A stretch of 64,000 bases of DNA from Telopea speciosissima (Eukaryota > Streptophyta > Magnoliopsida > Proteales > Proteaceae): the NCBI RefSeq assembly GCF_018873765.1, contig NC_057916.1:10682001-10746000 (forward strand), written 5' to 3'. The translations under genes and the position numbers were made by a program. The notes under the pieces are model-generated. The model was not told the DNA's origin, ran no database searches, and was given only the letters and a program-made list of their open reading frames with translations. This document shows positions 45,661 to 57,700 of the stretch, piece by piece; position 1 is the stretch's first letter, and each line of letters begins with the position of its first letter.

Positions 45661-46409
45661 TAATCCCTCCCCTCCCCTCCCCTCCCCCTCCTTACAACTA
45701 CCATCAACACCACCACCACATTAAATATCCCTTTTATATGAACCGTTTCCCACCAACAACTGCAAAAATTAATGACCTCAATGGCTCAATGCCTCAGCCT
45801 CTTATTTGACTTCTAATTGCGTTTACCGACAACTTTCAGTCATTCCTCCGAGTCAAACTGAGAAATAGTTAAATAATTAAGTAGCAATTAGCAAAGCTTT
45901 ATTGAGGTGTCTGTGTAAGCGAGTCACCGATTCGCTTCACCTAGTCCGTGACCCAGTCGATGATGCACCGTGCAGTTACAGCATAGGATAAAAATTCTTC
46001 ATACAATAGGTGATAATGATTAATGACACGGACACTGTCTGATGCTTTGTCTTTCCGCGTTATCATCAAGATTCACATCTGACGGTAGAAATTTCCATAG
46101 TGCCATATCGAAGTTCTACGTGTGAACATTTTTTTCTGCATTATAGGCGACAAGATCCCAAACCCAACCACTAAATCAACGCCGGTCGCCGGAGAATAAA
46201 TCCTCCACCCCTCCCCCCCCCTCCCCCAGTTCCTCATCCCCTCGTTTTAATTTTCTAAAATCGTCGTTTCAGTTAAAAGTTAAGCTTTAAAACGGTACTC
46301 ACCGATCTTCGTTTTCTTCTGTTTTTTTTTTTTTGAAATCTTCGAATCGAAGAGTTAGATCCGTAGCTATGGTTTTGTTTCTGAAGATTTCTGCGATCTC
46401 ATTCTCACG

Positions 46410-46473
46410 GTAGGTTTCCTGTTTGTGTTTAAATGTGCCTTTGATCTCATGATCTCTGATTTTGGTTTTGCAG
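46410..46473 (+). other. Probable 5' UTR intron of the S1FA gene
   Basis: A GTAGGT donor at 46410 and a T-rich stretch ending in CAG at 46471-46473 lie between a CT-rich leader and the start codon at 46518. It is a splice-signal inference; transcript data would decide. Confidence 0.45.
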
Positions 46474-46517
46474 TTGGTTCGAAAGTCTACCGCGGGTCGA
46501 TTGTTTGAGATCCAGCA

Positions 46518-49500
46518 ATGTCGGAAGACTTTGATTTCGCTGATAAGGTCCCTCCATCATTCGATCGCATGGTATCTTTCCAAGTCCAAGCCTTTTCCTC
46601 TCTTTCATTTTATTGATTATGCTTGATGGGGATCTGGTTGCATCTAGGTTTTCGTAAATCTTAAATCTTGACGATGCGTTATCATGAGGAGCTCCAATTT
46701 TGTATTGTCTGGTTAACTATCTTTATCGGATTTCGGTCTATCTAAACCCCTCACCTTTTCCGTTTTTGGTTGCTCTTCGGGTTTGGCCTGAATTATGTAG
46801 TATGCAGTCTATCTTTTGGCATCTGGTTTGACAGATTTATGTCAGGAGTGTGCTTAAATTAATTAGCAAAACAGGGACTAATCTACTATCGTCAAATCCT
46901 TGTCAAACATGCCAAGCTGCTAAAGCGTTGGCAATGCCATTATGTTGATGCATTATGTGCATATTACTTTGACATACTAGTAATTGTTATTTATGTAATG
47001 AATATATGTAACACACTTTGCATGATGCCAAGATCTTGTTGTGTTTTGAACCTTATTCAGCCTCCCATAATTGTTTTTGTTCATCCTTACTAGAAACACC
47101 TATCTCATTATGCAAAAAAAAATTGCATTCCATGAACTTGACATGAATTCATATAAGGGGTGCATTATTTTGTATAATATGCGCATGATATTATATATTT
47201 AATCAGAGTAATGACCGCCACATTTATACAAATTGAAGAAAGCTACTTACATGATGTACTTCTGTTAAAATGGTGGTAAGCCAAAAATGATTGATATAAG
47301 AATTGGCTTTGTATTGCTAAATATGCCATTCATCTTGTACTGTTGTTTAGAATCTTCAGACATAGGGGCAAATTCAATCATTTTAGGTCTTGCATTTTTC
47401 TTCTATTAGGAGTTAACATTAGTGACATCCCTGTGAGGTAAATAGAATTTTGAGGATCCTTATTAGCGGGTAGGAGGCAACAGGCTTGGTAAAGAAAGTG
47501 ATTCTGAGAGATTTAATCTTATCTTGGATTTATTAGGCAGGAATGTAAGAGCATTCAGATACTGATGTTGTTTCAGGCTTTTAGCTGTTGTTTGTCTAAA
47601 TGCCCAGGGTAATTTAGAAAGAAAATTTACCCAAGTAGAAATTCAGGAGTTCATCTGAAGTAATTAGTTGCAAGAGTTTTCTTTTAATTTCCCATCTGTT
47701 ATTAGCCTTCCATCAAGGATACTTCAGAATTAAGATATTAACATGAGCTATACATGTTCTGCTCCTTGTGAATTAACCTTTCTTTCTCATGGGATTTTTT
47801 TCCCTCCATTGAACATTTCCATTTCACAGTTATTATTCATCCAATGTTTCATGGGAAAGTCCCCCCTGAATTTCATTGTGGTTCTCAAACTGCTTTATTG
47901 TTCTTCTTTGAATTTCTTTTATAAATGTTTGGATGTTTTATTATGTACTAATGCTTAGCACTCACAAGTTTCACCTGGCTCAAAGCAATGTCATATGTAT
48001 GTGTTCTTTGGAGGCCTGATCTGGCCGAACATGGTTTAGCAACAAGTTGGATAAACCAGAACCCTATAAATGCTTAATCTAGTAGATGATTTTGACTATA
48101 GTTTAGTTAGGTGCGCTTTGAAATTTTTAGGTACCTAGGTTAAATCATAAATAAAGAGAAATAGAGGATGATTTTGCACAAAGAATTAGAATAGGGTGGA
48201 TAAAGTGGAGGTGTGCACCCGGAGTGTTGTGTGATTGACATATTCCTTTAAAAATGAGAAGGAAAATTTTATAGGACAGTTCTATGACCAACAATGATGT
48301 ATGGAGCTGAATTTTCGGCAGTGAAGAATGAAGAAACAACATATGAACAAACTTGGTGCAGCTGAAACAAGGATGTTGTGATGGATGAGTGGTAAACTAG
48401 AAAAGATAAAATAAGGAATGAAGAAATTAGAGCTAATTTAGGAGTAGCTCTGATACATGATGGGTTGCGAGAAAGTCGTTTTGAAGTGGCATGATTGCAT
48501 GAATATGTGCAACTGAGGCCTTTGAATGCTCCAGTATGAAGGGTGATTTGGTTCAGATTGAAGGAGCTAAAAGAGGCAGGGGTACGCCTAAAATGACTCT
48601 AGCAGAAGTGGTGAGGAAAGACATACATTAATGTAAGACTAGAACCTGAATAGGTCTAATCCTAGGCAGGATCAAATAAAAAACCCTCCAATAAACAAGA
48701 TCATATGAGGGAACCAAGAGGACAATGGGAACTAAAAATAGGGGGTGGAAACTCAAATGAGGGAACAATTTCCTTGGTTGAAGTAACAAATAAAAAAAAA
48801 AATAAATTGTAACCTGTTGAAGCAACAATGATCTTGATGTAATAATCTTCAAAAAATCGATGTGACAATCAGTTGAAAGAAATCCCAGCAGCTTGTAGTA
48901 CTCTTAAACTCAATTTAATTGAAATTAGGATTTGGAATCAAGAACCAATGGAAGGGGATGGGGAAAGATGGGGTTGGCTATCTCAGCCTAGGCATCTCAC
49001 CCATCCTATCTCAGGATTTTCACAAAGGTTTTAACTAATATTTCATTAATCAAATTCGTGTACAATGCTGGTCTCCCGTACAAACTTATATAGAAGACTC
49101 AAAAATAGACTTAGACACTAAAAAGGAAAGGCCTAACCCTATCCTTAACTAATAAGTTAACTTAAATTAATTAAGAGAGTGAAATAATAAAGAAAATAGA
49201 CTCAAAATAGGACTCTAACTAAACGAATAAAGTATTTTCCTACTTTCTACCCATATTTTAGGCTCATTAAATTAGTCAATTACAAAATAAACCCATGGGA
49301 TCAAAGTCCCAATACATATATGACCCTACCCAAAGCTTATTTCTACTAAAATAATTCCTAAGCGACTTATCTTCATCATACATAGCTTAGGACCATGGTA
49401 CAAAATTTCGCGACATATTGTCGAAATTTCGGTAATTTCGACAGTACCGATATGAGATGGGCTTCCGAAATGAAAAAAGGTCAAATTTCGTAGATATTTC

Positions 49501-52500
49501 GGAATCTTTTGTAGAAATACTGTGTATTGAGCAGTATATTTCGGTAAATTTCGTAGAAATACTATGTGTATTGAGTATTAAACTATTGACTATTATGAAG
49601 TTTATGAGTTATGACTTATGCACTTATGACTTTATGAGTTTAAACTTTAAAGTTTAAACTAAAGGCTACATTTGATTTTATTTTTGTTTCATTACTTTGT
49701 TTAGATTTCTTATTATGTCTTTTAGTACTTAAACAATATGTAGTTAACTATTTTATACATCAGGGTCCGACCGTATACAGTCAATCAAGGGTGCAAACCC
49801 AAAACACCACTTTGAGTTCATTTTTTTTGCAATATTAAGGTGTAAATGTGTTTATTTAGCTTAAATAAGGGTGTACATGAAGTATCAGGCCTTAATATGG
49901 CCAAAAACCCATCGAGATGGAGTGCCGAAATATGGCAGAAAAAATACCATATTTCGGTATATTTCGGATATCTCGGTAGGCCTGAGATACCGATATATCG
50001 CGAGATATTGAACTATGCTTAGGACTAGTAACAAGTATGACTATGAATAGAGCTAATTGGAGAACAATGATCCATGTAGCAGACCCCATTTAGTTGGGAT
50101 AAGGCTGAGGATTAATTTAAATTTTTTTTTTGAACTTTGACTTTGCCTGTGTTAATTACAAGCCAAAAGCCCTTCCATGCCCTACCCCAAGGGGGTTTTT
50201 GATCTGCGGCTTTTGACTAATATGTTTTGTAAAAAATATTTCACAATGCTTTTTCTAACCAAGTGTAAGGGTGTCAACCAGTTTCGGTCGGGCCTAATCA
50301 GCCACCCTCTATTTAAGAGCTTGCACCATTCCCAACCGGTTATGTAATCAGGCCTTCAGATGCTAGGCATGGATACGGTAACATTCGGTCGGTCAGTCAG
50401 TCACCGGGCCATAATCGGGCTTTGTATAATCTCTGCAAGATCAGACAAAGAAATAGCCGGTGTCATCACTTGCTAAAAATAGCAGATTGGTGGAGTTCTG
50501 GCAAAGTTTTTCCTGTTCTTTGGTGATCTTCTTGATGATCAAATTCAATAGCATTTTAGAGATCGACACAAGAATTCCAAAGCTTAGTTTCCAGATATGA
50601 AGCTTTTCGGATTTCGTCAATATAGAAACGGAGAGAGAAAAAACAAAGGAAATATGAGAATATGAGATCAAACCTTTAGGCTTTAGCAGCAATGGAAGCT
50701 GCACCGCTGCATAACAGACAAGATTGTCCCACTAAGAGCTCTTAGCCTCTCACCAATTTGAGGAGGTGGAAGCTTTGTTGCTGTGGAACAGACGAGATCA
50801 TCCCAGTAATAGCTCTCCGCCTCTCACCATTCAAGGAGAGTTTCAGACTTTCGGTTGAGAAATAAGAAATTGGGGTTTGTGATGGAGCAGGAGTTTAATA
50901 CTTTAGTGGTCCTGTGACTTCTGTCGGTCGACATCCATTAAATATATAATATATTATATATCAATATATATCACACTCACGTCCATATATATATATATAT
51001 ATATATAAAATTTGTTATATATCAATATGTGTATCACACCTATGGAGTTTAATGTTTTAATGCTTAAGTCATTCTGCCGCTTCAATAAAAAAGTCATTCG
51101 GTCACATCTTTCGGTCAGGTCAGTCGGGTGACCGTCGATCTCCTATTATGCACCGGAACGACCGAATAATAATCGGTTGGTTCCTGAGCCCTGCACATTT
51201 ACAAATCGGTTGTGTCGGTTTCTGTCTTTGACCGGTCGGCCTTACCGGTGCGGGCCAGTTAGTGAAACCCCTAATCAAGTTTAATATATATGTTTGCTGT
51301 CTGTTGCACATTTTTTTTAAAATCATTATGCTTTCCATCCTTCTATATGGTGTTTTTATGTTTATACTACCCCCCTCCCAATTTTTAAATTAAGTTTTAC
51401 TGTTTCCCTGAAATTTATTTGCACTAGGTGTAGGTATGGAATTCAAAATTATGTGTACAATTTCTAGAACCTTTATTTATTTATTTGTGATACTCCCCCT
51501 GCCCACCCCCCACCCCCCCCTAAAAAAAAAGAAAAAGAAAAAAAGAAAAGGGAAAGGAAACTTAATTTGAATGTGGCAATTCAAAAGAAGCAAGTCTAAA
51601 GAAGTGGAGATGCATGGTTGTTTGGTTTAATTAATTGTTAATCTGAAATCGAAATTAACTCCAATATCTTTTTGTTCCTTGCATATATTTTTGAGATAGG
51701 AGAAGGAAAGAAATTTGTAATCATGGGTTAATGAAAGAAGACAAGAATAATAGGTGACAATTTTGTGAGGTTCGGGGGGCCAATTCCCCCTTCGTAGTAC
51801 CAAAAAAATGAGATTCTTGCCTACTCTGAGTTTGCTGCTCCAACCATTACCAAGCTATGATGAAAAATAGGTGCTTCTGTAGCGTATGATGAAAAATAGG
51901 CTGAGTTGTAAAATATGATGTTAGAAATTAGAATTTGCACATGTGGTTCTTTGAAGGCTGCACCTTTAGCCCACTCTCATGAGTCCAACAAAGAGAAGAG
52001 AAGTATTTAGAAAGCTCAAAAAATGGAATCTTACCTTTACAGAGCAAGAGCTAAAAACTACCATGTTATAGAAAGAACTTTGAACTGCTAGTCAAACAAT
52101 TAATTGATGGACACTCCTCAGTCTCTGATATTTCTTTGAGTTTGTTGGAGAAAAGTTCTAATTGGCTTGATTATCTGAAGGTCATTGAGAAAGTTAGTCG
52201 GGCCAGAATGTATGATGCTTTTGAAGTTCTCTAGTTGTTTATTTTTTTGGTAAAGAAGTTCTCTAGTTGTTTACATTATGCAACTTTTGACTCTTTTTTT
52301 CAGGCTGTTCCCTATCAAAACTTTAGAACTCAACATCAGATTTAATAAACTGTTAAATATTACCATCCATCTGAAATCTTGTCTGATTGTTCAACAATGG
52401 CACTTGGCTGTGGATTAAATCTTGTAATTGTCATTTGGATTTGCTAGGTTTATCTTGTAATTTAATATATTCTTAGATGGTTGTAGGCCCCCAATGTTCA

Positions 52501-52766
52501 ACTTCTCATTTTTGTTGAAATTGTTTATTCATGTTGCAATGAATGGATAGGGAAAAGCAATGAAGGATGCAGAAGCAAAAGGATTCAACCCAGGTCTAAT
52601 AGTTCTGCTTCTTGTTGTGGGCTTATTATTGGTCTTCCTTGTTGGAAATTATGTCCTTTACATATATGCTCAGAAGACAGTTCCACCAAGGAAAAAGAAG
52701 CCTGTCTCCAAAAAGAAAATGAAGAGGGAAAGGCTGAAGCAAGGAGTCTCAGCACCAGGAGAGTAG
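46518..52766 (+). CDS. S1FA: S1FA-like small protein (2 coding exons)
   Basis: The coding exons are 46518-46571 (18 codons) and 52551-52766, joined in phase 0 across a 5.98 kb GT-AG intron; 89 residues. The start [18 protein letters not shown], the centre [10 protein letters not shown] and the basic tail [17 protein letters not shown] match plant S1FA proteins over their whole length. Spinach S1FA was described as binding a negative element in plastid-ribosomal-protein gene promoters. Residues 34-58 are a strongly hydrophobic helix ([21 protein letters not shown]) followed by the basic cluster 65-81, which could be a nuclear signal or a positive-inside membrane anchor. The intron holds an RTE relic, a solo LTR, a MULE-like MITE and a hAT-like element. 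Confidence 0.93.
48125..48628 (+). mobile_element. RTE-type LINE relic, left part (split by later insertions)
   Basis: In broken frames it encodes pieces typical of the RTE reverse-transcriptase tail: [40 protein letters not shown] and LNAPV. It breaks off at GTGAGGAAAGACATACAT and continues after two insertions at 50017. Stops and shifts show that it is old. Confidence 0.8.
48629..49378 (-). mobile_element. Solo LTR (750 bp), same family as 40444-41286, with 5-bp TSD
   Basis: The flanks TACAT at 48624-48628 and 49379-49383 are identical. On the minus strand it starts TGATGAAGATAAGTCGC, contains TATATAAGTTTGTACGGG, GCATTGTACACGAATTTG and ATTAATGAAATA, and ends CTAGTCTTACATTA. It interrupts the RTE relic within its AAAGACATACATAGCTTAGG stretch. 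Confidence 0.85.
49394..50016. mobile_element. MULE-like MITE with ATATCG-word ends and 9-bp TSD
   Basis: The flanks GCTTAGGAC at 49385-49393 and 50017-50025 are identical over 9 bases. The left end CATGGTACAAAATTTCGCGA is an imperfect inverted match to the right end, whose reverse complement starts ATAGTTCAATATCTCGCGA. The 623-bp body has no transposase. A 9-bp TSD and weak TIRs suggest the Mutator superfamily. Confidence 0.75.
50017..50118 (+). mobile_element. RTE-type LINE relic, right end
   Basis: It continues the relic of 48125-48628: AACAAGTATGACTATGAATA, then GAGCTAATTGGAGAACAATG, ATCCATGTAGCAGACCCC and TTTAGTTGGGATAAGGCTGA. It joins exactly once the solo LTR, the MITE and their duplicated targets are left out. 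Confidence 0.8.
50265..51272. mobile_element. hAT-like non-autonomous element (1.0 kb)
   Basis: The left end GTAAGGGTGTCAACCAG and the right end (reverse complement AGGGGTTTCACTAACTGG) are imperfect inverted ends. The flanks AACCAAGT (50257-50264) and AATCAAGT (51273-51280) agree at 7 of 8 bases, the size of a hAT duplication. Both ends are rich in CGGTCGG/ACCGG words. An AT microsatellite lies inside at about 50985-51005. No transposase. Confidence 0.6.
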
Positions 52767-54749
52767 ATTGAACTGAGAGTAGTAAACTGAACCGTAGGCC
52801 TTAATTTGTTTTATTTCTCTATGTTGACTGCTACATTAAGATTTTCCCTTTCTTGATGTCGGTTACCAATATTAAGACAAAATTTGAGTTCTTTGGATTG
52901 ATAATGATTTTAGTTGGAAATCTTATAACTCTAGCAAGAGCAGGAATATGAACAAACATCACAGCCTGTGCTTCCTTGGGCAAGTACTTTCAGGCCATGA
53001 GCTAACATAAGATGGCGAGAGAGTAGCATTAGTGTAGCCGTCCCCTTTCCCGAGCATGAAGCCTAAGATTTAAGCGTAAACACCTAAGATTAAGTCTCTC
53101 AATTGGAATATAGATGAGATCAGAGGTGCAATCATGATCAGAGATGCAATCATTGGGGGCAAGTCTCTCAATTGGAATGTAGATGAGATCAGAGATGCAA
53201 TCATTGGGGCAAACGATGCAATAGCTTCGGTTCTGGGCTGGGAGCCATGCCAACCAAAGGCTAGTTCCTCCATGCAGTCTTGATGCCTAATTGGCTGGCA
53301 TTTTATGACCTGTGGAACGTGTATGTTGATTATGAACTGGTTAGAAACTTAAGGTATCTTTATCTCTAAGTATATCTATCTATGGGTGGTCATTGAGGAT
53401 GAAACCCTATAAAAATGATTGCCCCACAGCATGTGTAAGCTCTCTTCGGCTCTTCCTCTCAAGTGTCGGGTTGATGAGGTTACACAGTAACCAGTTCCAC
53501 TGGGATTTTTTTTTTGGGGGGGGGGGGGGGGTGGGGGGTTGTGGTGGGGTGGAGGAATTTAGCTCATCCCCAGTATGCTCAGGGTGTTGCTAGCTGTTGG
53601 GCTATGCTATAAGAATGTGTGTCGAGATATGTGCAGCACAGCTCAATCGTTGGATGCCCCTGGGAGCTAGGCTCCTTGGAGACTATCCTGATCCCCCGGG
53701 TTAGCGAAGTTCACCGAAGGAAGACTTGGATTTGAATGGCTGGGCAATTCCATTGAAACCACTTGTTTTTATCATGTATGTGTTTTTTCCATTGATTTTT
53801 CGTTGTTAATAGTCCGTTCTTGGACTTTTTTGTGCAATCTTTAGAATTTTATTCTGAAAACTAGTCAGTCAAATTGGACTGAAAACGGTCTCATGATGAT
53901 GTTGATGTGGGTGTCCTATCAAATAGTTGGGGTGCTATAAAACAGGGACACTGGTGCTGAAAGCCAGCGCCCACTAAGCAAGCTTTAATCGACCCGAATC
54001 AGTTCAAGGGAATCTAAAAGCTATTTTATAATGAAAATCGAAACGGTTTAAAAATCGAGAATCAACTCATGAATCAGTCTGATTCATCTAAAGAAAATGA
54101 CTTAAGGATCGGCCGATTCAGCCATACTCTGATTCCGATTCAAAAAGCAACAATTAGGACCGGTGGAAATCGGGATCAGTGTGGGCTGTTTCTGATCCGA
54201 ATTGACCGATTCACCGACCTCATTCTCGACTTTTAAAACCTTGCCACTTAGTATTGATTGTAATGTGCCATAACTTCAATCACCTAGGGAAGATTCACGT
54301 CCACATGTATCATGTACCCTGTTTTCCCAGCCAGTTTGCAATGTTTGCTACTTACAAAATTATATCGTTTAGGAGAGAGTTCCACCTGTTTTGCCACAAA
54401 TGAAACACTTGAGTAAACATAGAGAGAAGCCAAAACCAACATATTAAATCATTTTCTACTTCTATATATCGGCTTGTCAATCGAAACTCCTATTCCACAA
54501 CTGAAACCCTGAAGTAAACATGAGAAAGAAGCCAAGAAACCTATTATTTAAAATCATCTTTTCTACTTATTGTATTTCGCTGTTGTGTCAATTGAACTCG
54601 CATTTGCCAGTAAATAAAATTCAGCAGAGAATTTACCCCCAAAAAAAAATAAAAAAAATCGGCAGAGATTGAATCTTTTGAGGAAACAAAACAGAGTGGT
54701 CATATTCTCATGGTGTTTTTCTGAGTCAGCAGCGTTTACTCTACCCAAT
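52767..54749. other. Intergenic between convergent S1FA and TFIIF beta genes
   Basis: Both genes end here. The interval holds a tandem duplication (copies at 53092-53160 and 53161-53210, AAGTCTCTCAATTGGAAT units, 69-bp period), a T-run to G-run tract at about 53507-53536, and degenerate GATTC/GAATC-word repeat DNA at about 53985-54235. No gene recognised. Confidence 0.55.
53092..53210. repeat. Tandem duplication with 69-bp period
   Basis: AAGTCTCTCAATTGGAATRT..AGATGAGATCAGAGRTGCAATCAT occurs from 53092 and again from 53161. Within copy 1, ATCAGAGRTGCAATCAT is itself repeated. Confidence 0.8.
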
Positions 54750-57700
54750 TCACCCAGGACCTGCTTCCTCACCTGATCTCTTATATTCAGGCTTTAACTC
54801 GTAGGATCCTTGATTTGTTCCCTTGTTGTTGTAGACACAAAGCTCTTTTAGAAGATCTTTCACAAATTGCTGCAAAGATAAGAAAGTCAATGAATCATAG
54901 TATATAAAAACCCTTGATTAATATGGATCTCAGACACAATCAACAAATATAACCACATCTTAAGGGTTTCATAAATTGCTGCAAAGATGAGAAAGTCTAT
55001 GAATCATAGTCTAAAGCATATAAAACCCTTGATAAATATGGATCTCAGACACAATCAACAAATATAACCATGTACAGGCTTAAGATAATGACCATATTTA
55101 CCTCATGCAGGGTAGTTTACTAACAATATGTACAACTTGCGATGGGCAGTTAACAACAATGTTCGTTTTTTCTTTACTCCTTTCATCCAGCCCACAGAAG
55201 TATGAGTGATTTTATTTTCCTCCATCCCATAAATTTTGCTATTGCTACTCACCAGAATAGAGAGTTACATAATAATAAAAATAAAGAGGAAGTTTCAAAT
55301 AAACCATAGGTATCAAGGATGGAACTCAAAGCCGAATTCTCAAGCCTTTTCTTATTAAAATGGTTGTAGAGCAAGCCAACAAAGGTTCATCATTAAGTTT
55401 GGAATCCCCATAACAATTTACAGTAGTCATTGAAAATCTCAATATGCAAAAGCATATCTGAATATCCAATAAAGCACTATGATAGGCTTTCTCATTCACC
55501 ATTTAATTAGACCCAGGACGGGCAAAAGATCAACTGCAACAAAAATACAAAACCTAACAGTGTTGTAGTCTTCAAGCTAATGTCAACCAAATTTGCTGAG
55601 CTTTAAGAACAAATATGACTTTAAAATAAAGTTAAAGCTGACAGAGGACTCACATAGCCGATGCCATTTAGTTAAAGGCTTAGTTGAGCTGAGTTGCCTG
55701 ACCTGGAAAGGCCCTTGGACTAAAATGACATAGAAGTGTGCCATAAGTAGGGAACAACCACTTTCCGGTTCCGTTTTGAATTCCTATTCAGCATTGCCTC
55801 CAAAAGAAAGAATTTCTTATTCTTCCAATTTTTCCTCTTTTTTTTTAATTTTTTATGGAGGGAAGCCAGGGGGATGGGGGGGGGGGGCAGGGAAAATAAT
55901 ATCTCCTAGTCGCAATAGAAAACATTTTGGCAGCAAAACTATCCTTTGCAGTGACAGGATACCAAGACCAAGTTGGATATCTAATGTCTTTGAAAAAGGG
56001 TCCAGGTATAAATACTCGGGAAATTATCCTTGTTGAAAAGATTTTTACACTCAAAAGAAGATTATTGGACTAGAAAGACCCCTTAGAACGGACAGTTGAC
56101 TAATTCAACTTAAGTATACCAAGGATAAGTTCATGCTTGTTTGAATGTAATAAAATACGTACAACGTTACACCAGTGTAAAAAATGGCTTAGGATTAGCT
56201 ATTCATATGATATCATCAAGCTACATCAAGAGAAATCTATATAGTCAAAACCCAAAATTTTTCTTCAAAATGACTTATTAGGCACCAACCAACCACCATG
56301 CTTCCTACCCAGTAGCTTTCTTTATAAACTTTCTCAAGCCATTCCAAGTTCCAATCCTTGAATACTTTTTTTAAAACCTACTAAAACCCCACTCAGTGGA
56401 GTGCTGCGTGACCGGCATATTCCCCTAAAGCTTATAGGTAAATTCTATAGGACTGTTGTAAGACCGGCCATGATGTTTGGACAGAATGTTGGGCAGTTAA
56501 GAAGTGTAATATTGATAAGCTTTGTGCAACAGAGATGAGGATGCTAAGATGGACGTGTGGAAAAACAAGGAAGGATAAAGTTCGGAATTAATGTATAAGA
56601 GCGGATTTGGGAGTTGCTCCAATCAATGACAAGCTCTGAGAGAGTCGTTTAAGGTGGTATGGCCATATTCAATGGAGACCTAGGGATGCCCCAGTAAGGA
56701 GTGATGATTCTGATTGAAGGAGCTAAAAGAGCTAGGGGCAGACCTAAAATGACCATAGGGGAAGTGGTGAGGAAGGACATGCATGGCCTAGGTCTTGTAC
56801 CAAGTATGACCTTGGACAGAGCCTATTGGAGAGCAAGGATTCATGTTGCAGACTCCATTTAGCTGAGTTTCTCTTGACGTGCTGGATTGTGCCTACTTCC
56901 TCTTACTATCTTTCATCTTCCATTCATTTATTTTTTTAAACTCTGTTTTCCCTACTTTGTTCTGTTTGGATCCATGTGGCCGACCCCATTAAGTTGGGAT
57001 AAGGCTGAATTTGTTGTTGTTGTACTAAAACCCCACTCAGGAAAACGAACCTATACACCAAAAATCGACTCAAGAATTTGTAGAGCAACCCTTTCTGGAC
57101 CAAATTTAATATTCGAGCCCCTCCCTTTTTTTTTTTTTTTGAATCCCAATTTACTTACTGAATTTTCTCAAAATGTCCTACAGGACCTTACCCCAGGGAA
57201 TGTTTTCTCAACCCACTATTACTATCTTTGCTTGGTGGTTAAGCCATTCACAGTTCTACAGGAAGGGTGTTCAGGTCAAATTCTTCTATGCATCATTAAT
57301 CTCAATACTCTAGAGATATGGAACCTTCCATTCTGTTGAAGGTGTCAAGTATCGGTATCGGAAAGCTGGTTTAAAGAGAAGTCTTGGAGACACATCAGAG
57401 AGATGCTAGATACACTTCCATAAGCATGGATATGCTTATAATATATGCATAACAAGTGTTTTAAGCATTGTGCACCATAATTAAGCAATAAATATTGATA
57501 TCCAACCAATATCGGGTTATCACTATCTTCATGGTATCTATGTGATTTAAATCTTCATTGGTAAGTGCAATTTTAGACCTACTAATAAGTAATAGAAAAG
57601 AATTAAGCAAGAAGATTTGAAAAAGAACATCTATTAGGATATTGGTTTAAATTAACCACTAAAAGTCCAAACCAAGCAAGCAATATATAAGTATAAACAT

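Larger units (their letters stand above)
43020..46517. other. Intergenic between divergent PUS5-like and S1FA genes
   Basis: It contains the PUS5-like leader/promoter side (43020 upward, with GAATCGG-word repeat at about 43120-43310), AT-rich DNA to about 44700, an inverted repeat (44782-44922), a tandem pair of roughly 300-bp units (45057-45660), and the S1FA promoter. A likely 5' UTR intron of S1FA runs from the GTAGGT donor at 46410 to the CAG acceptor at 46471-46473. Frames at 45041-45653 arise from the tandem units. Confidence 0.6.
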
